Origin: an uncultured Verrucomicrobiota bacterium
GTDB taxonomy: Bacteria; Verrucomicrobiota; Verrucomicrobiia; Limisphaerales; UBA9464
Length of the DNA: 64,000 nucleotides
Reading direction: 5' to 3'
Assembly (NCBI GenBank): GCA_903907995.1
Contig: CAIVQH010000037.1
Span: 62,001-126,000, forward strand
Position numbers and translations under genes: made by a program. Within the stretch, counting starts at the first letter, position 1, and each line of letters begins with the position of its first letter. Below the pieces are notes generated by a model. The model was not told the DNA's origin and ran no database searches. It saw only the letters and a list, made by a program, of their open reading frames with translations. Shown in pieces: positions 28,137 to 36,900 of this stretch.

Positions 28137-29312
28137 TCACAGGTCGCCGGCCTGCTTCCACTCGTCGCCGATCTTGACCATGACCACGACGACTTTGCCG
28201 TCGCGGAGTCCGTCGGGGGAAGGCTTCGCCGCAAGGTGCAGGTGGACCTCATCGTCGCCGATGGTTTCCTTGCCGGTGATCTTGTAGCCCTTCAGCGAAT
28301 CGGCCCAGGCGATGGCCTGCTGGCGGATCTGCTCCTCCGATTTTCCCGCCATCTTTTTCATGATGCGTTCCGACTGCTCCTTGGTGCAGCCGGCCATGAA
28401 CGCTTTGAAGTCGCCCTGGCTCCCCGCCCAAAGCATCGACTGGATCGAGGACTCGGGGGTGGCGTAGCCGGCAAAGGCGAACGGGGCCGGTCGTTCTGCG
28501 TGCCAGCGATGCACTGCCGGCACGAGGTGATGGGTGGTGAAGATGGCAGTCCCGACGGCGGCGAGGGCCGCGGCGGTGACAACGGCGGTGATTTTGAGTT
28601 TGGACCAGGCCATAAGTTTCAGTGCGGTTTTGAGGAGGGTTAAGGTGGAGGTGGAGACAGCGGTGCCCTTGACTGCGGCGGCGGTCGCGGTGGCGGCCAG
28701 CCCGGAAGGGGCGGCTTGCACGGAATTCGCCGAGACCGCTCCGGCCACCGCCGCCGCCGAAAAGGTGAGGCCACGCCGCGCGAAGAATTTCCGCAGCTTT
28801 TCCAGCGCGCGGTTCACCCGCATCTTGGCTCCGGCCTCGCTGGTGCCGAGCGCGGTGCTCACGTCCTTGAAGTTCCGGCCTTCAAAATAGCGGAGCACAA
28901 GGGCGTTGTGGTCCTTCTCACCCAGCTCCGCCATCGCCTCGTCCAGCAGGGGTTCGATCTGCCGCCAGGCCTCGGAATCCGGTTCGTTCAGGGGGGACTG
29001 CATGTAGGCTTCCTGTTCGCGTTGCTGGCGGCGGTGCTGCTGGGTCAGGGCCTTGGCCGAGGTGTAGCGCGCGGTCTGGCACAGCCAGCCGGCCACGATC
29101 GTGTGGGGACTCAGCGAGCCGGCCTTGCGGGCCAGGATGATGAAAACGGTCTGGGTGACCTCGCCCGCGAGATGCGGATCGCGCACGAGGCGGAGGGCGA
29201 CCGAGTAGACCAGGTTGACGTGCCGTGACACCAGGGCGGCAAACGCCTCCTCGGTTTTGTCCCGTGCGTACTGCCGCACAAGCTCCATGTCATCGGTCAT
29301 CATCTCACCCAT
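28137..29312 (-). CDS. ECF-type sigma-70 family factor with long membrane-anchored C-terminal extension
   Basis: LVRQYARDKTEEAFAALVSRHVNLVYSVALRLVRDPHLAGEVTQTVFIILARKAGSL...HNALVLRYFEGRNFKDVSTALGTSEAGAKMRVNRALEKLRKFF then LKITAVVTAAALAAVGTAIF. Confidence 0.92.
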   Translation of the reverse strand: MGEMMTDDMELVRQYARDKTEEAFAALVSRHVNLVYSVALRLVRDPHLAGEVTQTVFIILARKAGSLSPHTIVAGWLCQTARYTSAKALTQQHRRQQREQEAYMQSPLNEPDSEAWRQIEPLLDEAMAELGEKDHNALVLRYFEGRNFKDVSTALGTSEAGAKMRVNRALEKLRKFFARRGLTFSAAAVAGAVSANSVQAAPSGLAATATAAAVKGTAVSTSTLTLLKTALKLMAWSKLKITAVVTAAALAAVGTAIFTTHHLVPAVHRWHAERPAPFAFAGYATPESSIQSMLWAGSQGDFKAFMAGCTKEQSERIMKKMAGKSEEQIRQQAIAWADSLKGYKITGKETIGDDEVHLHLAAKPSPDGLRDGKVVVVMVKIGDEWKQAGDL

Positions 29313-29380
29313 ACATCCACGCCCCAGCGAAAAGGTAACATGAATTCTCAGGCAGGGGGCCGGTGGTGGGTCAGGAACAA

Positions 29381-29408
29381 GTTTTCGGTTTTCGGTTTTC
29401 GGTTTTCA
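29381..29408. repeat. Short tandem heptamer repeat (GTTTTCG)x4
   Basis: gttttcg gttttcg gttttcg gttttca. Confidence 0.85.
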
Positions 29409-29504
29409 GTGAAGAGAGGGATTCGGGCCATTCCAAGGTCGAGGGGGCGAATGCGTGCTCGGACGAATGCCCGACGGCCGACGCGATTGCAGCGCTGAAA
29501 GCGC

Positions 29505-29701
29505 GTCCGAATATTGCCTGGGGTGGAGCGAACGCAGTGAACGTAGCCCCAGGGAGCATTCTTCGATCGAATTGAGGGCTGAAGGTCTGACGCAGGAACC
29601 GCCAGCGCTTTGGGACGCGCTTACTGCGCTTGACGGCTTTCCTCAAGAAACCTGGGTCTGCGTTCATCCCCGGCTCGCTCCACCCCAGGCATCATTCGGA
29701 C
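29505..29701. repeat. Element bounded by 27-bp near-perfect inverted repeats
   Basis: Left 29505-29531 gtccgaatattgcctggggtggagcga; right 29675-29701 reverse complement gtccgaatgatgcctggggtggagcga (25/27). Confidence 0.85.
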
Positions 29702-29756
29702 TGGCTTTCAACCCTACGACGGAGCATTCCAGCCTAGGTGGCCACAGACCGCCGCT

Positions 29757-29792
29757 GAAAGAAAAACGGCGCGTTCCAAGGGAACGCGCCGT
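29757..29792 (-). terminator. Rho-independent terminator of the 29818 gene
   Basis: acggcgcgttcc-aag-ggaacgcgccgt 12-bp perfect stem; minus strand followed by TTTTCTTTC. Confidence 0.85.
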
Positions 29793-29817
29793 CGTCTTTG
29801 AAACAAAAACTGTGGGG

Positions 29818-30801
29818 TTACTTCACCGCCAGCTCGGCGGTGACTTCCGCGCCCTTGCCGGCCCCGACCTCGATTTCCACCGTCACAGTGCCCGCTTTCA
29901 GGTGGTTGACTTCGAGGGTGTACTTGCCCGGCGGCAGCCCGTCCGGAAGCGTGAACTCGCCCTTGTCGTTCGTGACGGCGAAGTAGGGATTCTCCAGCAC
30001 GTGCATGTACGAGCTCATCCACGGATGGACGCTGCACGCAAACTTCACGGCGATCTCCGGCTTGTCGAAGCTCTTCTCGTTCGTCTGCCCCTGGGTGGCC
30101 TGGGCGAAGTTGAACCCCTTGTTCACCTTCGGCGTGGCCAGGACGTTGTGCAGGAAGCTGTCGGAATTCTGAATCACGAAGGTCTGCCCGACCATCACCG
30201 CGCTGACGTAGGGCTCATACATGCAGCCCGTCTGATTGACGACCGGCTTGTCCGTCGGGATCGTGCCGCCGGCCGGGGCGTTGACCACGCGCACCAGCGC
30301 ATAGCGCAGGCCGCCATCGGCCGCGACGACGTAGTTGCGCGAGGTGGGCGTGTCATTGGGATGCGCCTTGCCACAATTCACGTCCGCCTTGGCGGCGCCG
30401 ATCGGCTTCTCGGGAGGCGGCGTGCCCTTCAGCACGACCTTGCCGTGAACCTTGCCATCGGCTGACGGCTTCACGACGGGAGCGGCCGCGACGGCGGCCA
30501 CCGGCGCGGCCGGCTTCTCGGCCGGCTTGGCCTCGGCGGCCTTGGCCTCAGCCTTCGCTTCGCCAGCCTGGGCGACGGACCCTTCGGCCGCACCACCGGC
30601 CACGGCCTTGGTCACGACCACCACATGGGGTTCATCCTGAATGATGGGCCGCTGGTGGGTGGCGGGTTCCTTGGTGAACTCCTTCCCCGGACCGGTGGCG
30701 GAGAAGTAGATGGTGGCGGCCACCGCCAGCAACAGCAGGGCGGCAACGAGAATGAGCAGCGGATCGGAGGCGGCGGGCTTCGTGTCAGGCGTTTTCGACA
30801 T
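29818..30801 (-). CDS. TM-anchored cupredoxin-like / carboxypeptidase-regulatory-like protein
   Basis: N-terminal TM helix, Ala/Lys linker, ...VNCGKAHPNDTPTSRNYVVAADGGLRYALVRVV...SFLHNVLATPK...VKFACSVHPWMSSYMHVLENPYFAVTNDKGEFTLPDGLPPGKYTLEV. Confidence 0.85.
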   Translation of the reverse strand: MSKTPDTKPAASDPLLILVAALLLLAVAATIYFSATGPGKEFTKEPATHQRPIIQDEPHVVVVTKAVAGGAAEGSVAQAGEAKAEAKAAEAKPAEKPAAPVAAVAAAPVVKPSADGKVHGKVVLKGTPPPEKPIGAAKADVNCGKAHPNDTPTSRNYVVAADGGLRYALVRVVNAPAGGTIPTDKPVVNQTGCMYEPYVSAVMVGQTFVIQNSDSFLHNVLATPKVNKGFNFAQATQGQTNEKSFDKPEIAVKFACSVHPWMSSYMHVLENPYFAVTNDKGEFTLPDGLPPGKYTLEVNHLKAGTVTVEIEVGAGKGAEVTAELAVK

Positions 30802-30953
30802 GGCGGGCGAAAGAATCGGGTTCGGGAGGCGCGGTGCAAGCCCTGACTAACGGACAATGAAGCCAGTGCCGGGGAAAAACTGGGAGATCAAGGTGTTGCC
30901 CGGCACCCAGGCGAGGCCCACCAAGCACGGGATTTTATCGGCAAGCCACCGGT

Positions 30954-31325
30954 TCAGGTCGTGGCGGGCGCGGAAGTCGCCTTGACCACAGGAGCCTTGG
31001 CCGCCTTGACCGGCTTGGTCTTGGTTTTGGCTTTGCCCTTGGGCTTGGACGTCGTGTCCGCCGGAGCCTTGGAGGAGAGTTTTTCCAGCCGCGCCGCCAA
31101 TTTGGCCAGATGCTTCTGCGCCAGCCGGGCGACCGCCTTGGTCTCCCGCGCCTCCCTTTTGGTCCGTTTGGCGTTTTTGCGCGCGACCTTCAGGTTGTGT
31201 TTGGCCTGGTGGTGGGAATTGACGGCCGATTTTTCGTGACCCACGGCGTTCTTGAACTCCACCTCGGCGGCGGTGAATTCGGTCTGAAGCTTCTGGAAGG
31301 CGAGGGCTAGTTTGGCGGATTTCAT
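30954..31325 (-). CDS. Basic coiled-coil hypothetical protein with Lys/Ala-rich tail
   Basis: 123 aa, LKVARKNAKRTKREARETKAVARLAQKHLAKLAARLEKLSSKAPADTTSKPKGKAKTKTKPVKAAKAP. Confidence 0.65.
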   Translation of the reverse strand: MKSAKLALAFQKLQTEFTAAEVEFKNAVGHEKSAVNSHHQAKHNLKVARKNAKRTKREARETKAVARLAQKHLAKLAARLEKLSSKAPADTTSKPKGKAKTKTKPVKAAKAPVVKATSAPATT

Positions 31326-31482
31326 GGCACTGGAGGAATCGGAAGTCGCCCGTCTGCGATGGCGAATTTAAGCCGGGAGTAAACCAGCCCCGATGGTTAC
31401 ATCAAGGTAACGAGTGTTACGTTTAGGTTTCGGATCGCGTCCATTTCCACCCATACGGGGCAAAGCGAAGGGGTAAAAAGAA

Positions 31483-31516
31483 AACCCGCCGGCGCTGCCG
31501 GGCAGCGCGGCGGGTT
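31483..31516 (-). terminator. Terminator hairpin downstream of the 48-aa basic ORF
   Basis: aacccgccggcgctgccgggcagcgcggcgggtt; minus strand followed by TTCTTTTTACC. Confidence 0.7.
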
Positions 31517-31574
31517 GTGAAATGGATCGCCTGCGGCGGAGGCTCCGAGAGGCTCGGCCGGCGTCGGCGATGGG

Positions 31575-31721
31575 CTACTTCTTCTTGGCGGCGGACTTGG
31601 CCGCCGGCTTGGCGGGGGCCTTGGCGGCCACGGCGGCCTTCTTGCCGGCTACGGCCTTGGTGACTGCGGCCGTCTTTTGAACGGCCTTCTTGGAGTTGGA
31701 TTTGGGGGACTTGTCGCCCAT
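31575..31721 (-). CDS. Histone-H1-like Lys/Ala-rich 48-aa small protein
   Basis: Reverse strand reads MGDKSPKSNSKKAVQKTAAVTKAVAGKKAAVAAKAPAKPAAKSAAKKK*; not in the ORF track. Confidence 0.65.
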   Translation of the reverse strand: MGDKSPKSNSKKAVQKTAAVTKAVAGKKAAVAAKAPAKPAAKSAAKKK

Positions 31722-31846
31722 ATGATTTTAGTTTTTACCGACAGTTTACTCACTGCCGGAATCTCAGTTTCTCCAGCAGTAAGCACAGCCTGCGGGTTTG
31801 GCGCGGAGAAAGCAAACAACCGTATCAGCGGACGGGTGACGGTCTG

Positions 31847-31977
31847 AATCTGGAAAGCAGGAAAACAGGAAAACGGGATGACAGAATTACAGAATGGCAA
31901 AGGGGGATGCCTTGCCCAATGGAGCCCCCGATGAGAAGTCTCTGCCTTTCCTTTCCTGCTTTCCTGTTTTCCAAATT
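31847..31977. repeat. Inverted-repeat element (AATTTGGAAAGCAGGAAAACAGGAAA family), copy 2, long loop
   Basis: aatctggaaagcaggaaaacaggaaaac ... tttcctttcctgctttcctgttttccaaatt with ~75-nt interior. Confidence 0.85.
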
Positions 31978-32079
31978 AAACCATTTCCCGTCCTCTCCAT
32001 CCCCCGTGTTTCCCAAAGCTCCCCCTTGCCAATGGGCGCGCGTCCGTGAGTGCATTGCCGGGTTCACACACGCGCCTCC

Positions 32080-33825
32080 ATGATGACACGCATTCTATCC
32101 TCGTTGGCCGGGCTCTTGGCCGCCGGCGCGCTACTCGCGGCGGACAACCCCAACCCGTACCCGCCCGGGCCCGATTCCGAGCCGCAGGCGGGAGTGCCCA
32201 AGGGCGAGCGCATCCGGGGCGTGTTTACGGCCGGAACCAACAGCGTGTATCCCGGCACGGTGCGCGACTATACCGTGTACCTCCCGCAGCAGCTCGACCC
32301 CTCGAAACCGGCCCCGCTCATGGTGCTGCAGGATGGCGGCGGGTACCGGGCGGACGTCGTTTTCGACAACCTGATCGCGAAGAAGGAAATTCCGGCACTG
32401 GTCGGCATCTTCGTCACACCCGGCCGGGTAAAGGCGCACTCGACCAACGCGCTCGACCGCTTCAATCGCAGCCTGGAATACGACGGCCTTGGCGACGCCT
32501 ACGCGCGCTTCCTGCTCAATGAGCTGTTCCCGTTCATCGAGCGGACCCACAACCTCCGGCTCACGACCAACGCCGACGAACGCGCCATCGGCGGCGCCAG
32601 CAGCGGGGCCATCGCCGCCTTCACCGCCGCCTGGGAACGGCCCGACGCTTTTCACCGGGTGTTCAGCAGCATCGGCACGTATGTCGGCCTGCGCGGCGGC
32701 AATGTCTATCCCACGCTCATCCGCAAGACTGAGCCCAAGCCGATCCGCATCTTCCTGCAGGACGGCGAAAATGATCAGAACATCTATGGTGGCGACTGGT
32801 GGATGGCGAACCAGGAGATGGAACGCGCGCTCCAGTTCGCCGGCTACGACGTGAATCACGCGTGGGGCACGGGCGCACACGACGGCTACCAGGCCACCCA
32901 GGTCTTTCCCGACGCCCTGCGCTGGCTCTGGCGCGACTACCCCGCCCCGGTCGTGGCCAACGCGGAGAAGAAATCCAAGCAACCGCTCGTGAAGGAGGTC
33001 CTCGTGGATGGCCAAGGTTGGCAGCTCGTGCGCGACGGCTTCCGCTACACCGAAGGGCCCGCAGTGAACAGCAAGGGCGAGGTCTTCTTCTCGGACATCC
33101 CGAACAACCGCATCCACCGCATCGGTCTCGACGGCCAGGTCACGCTCTTCGCCGAAAACACCGGCGGCGCGAATGGCCTGATGTTCGGCCCCGATGGACG
33201 GCTCTTTGCGTGCGCCAACGGCCGGAAACAGATCGTGGCCTACGATGAGGCTGCGAAGCCCACGGTCATTGCCGAGGGCATCGAGTCCAACGACCTCTGC
33301 GTGGCCCACAACGGCAACCTTTACGTGACCGATCCCGACCACAAAAAAGTCTGGCTCATCACGCCGGATGGAAAACGGCGGATCGTGGACGAAGGTGTGA
33401 AGTACGCCAACGGCGTGCGCCTCTCACCCGACCAGAGCCTCCTGTACGTGGCCGACACGCAGGGGCAGTTCGTCTGGTCCTACCAGGTCGCGGACGACGG
33501 TTCGCTGGAATACAAACAGAAGTATTTCCATCTGCACCTAGCTGATGGCGCAACCGGCAGCTCCGCCGATGGCCTGGCTCTCGACACGGCAGGCCGGCTC
33601 TATGTGGCCACCGAGCTGGGCGTGCAGTATTGCGACCAGGCCGGGCGCGTGAACGGGATCATTCCGAAGCCGCAGAACCGCTGGCTGGCCCACATCGCCT
33701 TCGGCGGTCCGAACCGCGATGTGCTCTATGCCTTTTGCAGCGACAAGGTTTACTGTCGCAAGACCCAGGTGCATGGTGTGCTGAGCTCTGAGCCGCCCAT
33801 CAAGCCCGCCGCGCCGCGCCTTTGA
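32080..33825 (+). CDS. Secreted esterase (Fes/enterochelin-esterase-like) fused to SMP-30/gluconolactonase-like propeller
   Basis: TVYLPQQLDPSKPAPLMVLQDGGGYRAD...ERAIGGASSGAIAAFTAAWERPDAFHRVFSSIGTYVGLRGG...GAHDGYQATQVFPDALRWLW then EGPAVNSKGEVFFSDIPNNRIHRIGLDG...ADGLALDTAGRLYVATELGVQ. Confidence 0.92.
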   Translation: MMTRILSSLAGLLAAGALLAADNPNPYPPGPDSEPQAGVPKGERIRGVFTAGTNSVYPGTVRDYTVYLPQQLDPSKPAPLMVLQDGGGYRADVVFDNLIAKKEIPALVGIFVTPGRVKAHSTNALDRFNRSLEYDGLGDAYARFLLNELFPFIERTHNLRLTTNADERAIGGASSGAIAAFTAAWERPDAFHRVFSSIGTYVGLRGGNVYPTLIRKTEPKPIRIFLQDGENDQNIYGGDWWMANQEMERALQFAGYDVNHAWGTGAHDGYQATQVFPDALRWLWRDYPAPVVANAEKKSKQPLVKEVLVDGQGWQLVRDGFRYTEGPAVNSKGEVFFSDIPNNRIHRIGLDGQVTLFAENTGGANGLMFGPDGRLFACANGRKQIVAYDEAAKPTVIAEGIESNDLCVAHNGNLYVTDPDHKKVWLITPDGKRRIVDEGVKYANGVRLSPDQSLLYVADTQGQFVWSYQVADDGSLEYKQKYFHLHLADGATGSSADGLALDTAGRLYVATELGVQYCDQAGRVNGIIPKPQNRWLAHIAFGGPNRDVLYAFCSDKVYCRKTQVHGVLSSEPPIKPAAPRL

Positions 33826-33947
33826 GACCGTCAAGTCCGCTAAGCCCCTTGAATCGCCAGCATCCTTGAACAGCCGCCCACCCATCGACGTCCATTGCCG
33901 AGCGGTCGCCCTACGGGGCAGCCGGAGAACTGATTTCTGATTTCACC

Positions 33948-36900
33948 ATGCGTTACCTAGCCCTTGCCTGCACGCTGTTCCTGACCAGCGTCGTCCCGGC
34001 CCTTCATGCCGCCCCACCGCCGGCAAAACTCGAACTCAAACCCGGCGACCACGTGGTGCTCGTCGGCAACGCGCTGCCCGACCGCATGCAGCACGACGGC
34101 TATTTCGAGACACTGGTCGTCGCCAAGTTCCCGCAGCACCAGCTCGTGTTCCGCAACCTGGCCGCCTCGGGCGACGAGATCGTCACGCGCCATCGCTCGG
34201 AAAACTTCGGCACGCCCGACGAATGGCTGAGGAAAACCCAGGCCGACGTCGTGCTGGCGTTCTTCGGCTACAACGAGTCCTTCCGGGGCGCCAACGGCGT
34301 CACCGCCTTCAAGACGCAGCTCGCCGACTACGTCAAACACCTCCAGTCGGAGAATTTCTCCGGCAAAGGCACGCCGCGTGTCGTCCTTTTCTCGCCTATC
34401 GCCAATGAGCGGACCGTGGATCTGAACTACCCGGACGCCACGGTGAACAATCCCAATCTCCAGCTCTACACCGCCGCCATCGCCGAGGTGGCGCAAAGCA
34501 GCGGTGTGCAGTTCGTGGATCTTTTCGCGCCCTCGCAGAAGCTCTACGCCGAATCCGCCCGCCAGGGCCGCTCGCTCACGCTGAACGGCTTCTTCCTCAC
34601 CGAGGCCGGGGACCAGGCGCTCGCGCCCGCCATTTTCCAGGGACTCTTCGGGGAGGCGGCGCCGAAGCTCGACTACGAGAAGCTCCGCGCGGCGATCAAC
34701 GAGAAGAACGCCCTGTGGCATTCCCGCTACCGGACGATTGACGGCTACAACGTCTATGGCGGCCGTTCCGCGCTGGCCTACCAGCCCGACAAGGGCGGCT
34801 TCATCTCCGACCGCAACGCGCCCGCGCCCTACGTCTCCAACTACAAGATCATGCAGGAGGAGATGACCGTGCGCGACACGATGACGGCCAACCGCGACAA
34901 ACGCGTCTGGGCCGTGTCCAAGGGCAGCGACATCGAGGTGGACGACAGCAACCTGCCGCCGGTCGAGAGCGTCGTCACCAACAAGCGCGGCGAAAATCCG
35001 GACGGCTCGTTCAAATTCCTCGGCGGCGAGGAGGCCATCGCCAAGATGACCGTCCACTCCGGTATGAAAGTGAACCTCTTCGCCAGCGAGGAGCAGTTCC
35101 CGGAGCTGGCCAACCCGCTGCAGATGGCCTGGGACACCAAGGGCCGCCTCTGGGTGGCCGTCTGGCCGAACTACCCGGAGCGCACGCCCGACAGCAAGAT
35201 GGGCGACAGCCTGCTGGTGTTTGAGGATACCGACGGCGACGGCAAGGCCGACAAGGTCACGCACTTCATCGACGACCTGAACGCTCCCACCGGCTTCCAG
35301 TTCTACAAGGACGGCGTGCTCGTGATGCAGGCCCCCGACCTGTGGTATATCCGCGACACGGATGGCGACGGCAAGGCCGACACCAAGGAGCGCGTGCTCA
35401 TGGGCATGGATTCCGCCGATTCGCACCACACCGCCAATGCCATCTGCCACGATCCGGGCGGCGCGGTCTATCTCAGTGACGGCGTGTTCCACCACAGCCA
35501 GGTCGAGACCGTGAACGGGCCCGTCCGCAACGACGACGCGGCCATCTACCGTTTCGAGCCGAACACGGCAAAGTTCGAGACCTACATCCCGTACGGCTTT
35601 CTGAACCCGCATGGGCGCGTGTTCGACTACTGGGGCAACGACTTCATCACCGACGCCACCGGCAACGCGAACTACTTCGGCCCGGCCTTCAGCGGCCGGC
35701 TGGATTACCCGGCCAAGCATCCCGGCATGAAGGAATTCTGGGACCGCCCGTCCCGCCCCTGCCCCGGCACCGGCATCCTGACCAGCCGTCATTTCCCTGA
35801 GGAGTTCCAGGGCAATTTCCTGAACATCAACGTCATCAGCTTCCAGGGCATCTACCGCGTCAAGGTGAGTGAGGACGGCTCCGGCCTGAAGGGCGAGACG
35901 AAGGAAAACCTGATCTCCTCCAGTGACCCGAATTTCCGCCCCATCGCCGTCAGCACCGGCCCCGATGGCGCGATCTACTTCCTCGACTGGCACAAGCCGC
36001 TCATCGGCCACATGCAGCACCATCTGCGTGACCCGAACCGAGACAAGACCCACGGCCGCATCTACCGCATCACCTATCCCGGCCGCCCGCTGATGAAGCC
36101 CGCGAAGATCGATGGCCAGCCGATCGAGGCGCTGCTCGAACTGCTCAAGGAGCCGGAAAACCAGACGCGTGAGCTCGCGAAGATCGAGCTGGGCAAACGC
36201 GACTCCGCCAAGGTCATCGCCGCCGTGGACCGCTGGGCCGCCGCCCTTGATCCGAAGGATCCCGCCTATCAGCACCATATGATGGAGGCCCTTTGGGTCC
36301 ACCAGTGGCACAACGTCGTGGACGCCAAGCTGCTCGCCACGCTGCTCAAGTCGCCCGCGCCCGAGGCCCGCGCCGCCGCCGGCCGCGTGCTCTGCTACTG
36401 GCGTGATCGCGTGCCCGGCGCGCTCGGCCTGTTCAAGACGCTCGCCGAAGACCCCGCGCCCCGCGTGCGGTTGGAAGGCGTTCGCGCCGCCAGCTTCTAT
36501 CGTGAACCCGCCGCCGCCGATGTTGCGCTGGCGAGCCTGAGGCAGCCGACCGATTACTACCTCGACTACTGCCTGCGCGAGACACTCCGGCAGCTCGAGC
36601 CGTACTGGCGCAAGGCCATCGCCGATGGGCAGCCCATCGCCGCCGGCAACCCGGCCGGGCTGAAGTTCCTGATCAGCCGCCTCAGCACCGCCGAACTGCT
36701 CAGCCTGCCGCGCAGCGCTGAGGTTTCACAGGCCATCCTCTTCCGGGGCGACACTACGGACGCCGACCGCAGCGGGGCGCTCGACAGCCTCGCCAAGGCC
36801 CATAACAACACGCGCCTCAGCGAACTGTTCGCCGTGCTGAATTCGGCGGCGAAGTCCGACCCCGCCGTCCTGGGCAGCCTGGCAAGGCTGCTGCCGCTAC

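Noticed and set aside
29455-30465. 336-aa plus-strand ORF over the inverted-repeat element
   Set aside because: First part is repeat sequence, second part is antisense to the cupredoxin-like gene.
33957-36311. 784-aa minus-strand ORF opposite the PVC dehydrogenase gene
   Set aside because: Antisense shadow of a well-supported CDS; low-complexity V/G/A/R-rich translation typical of the reverse frame of GC-rich genes.
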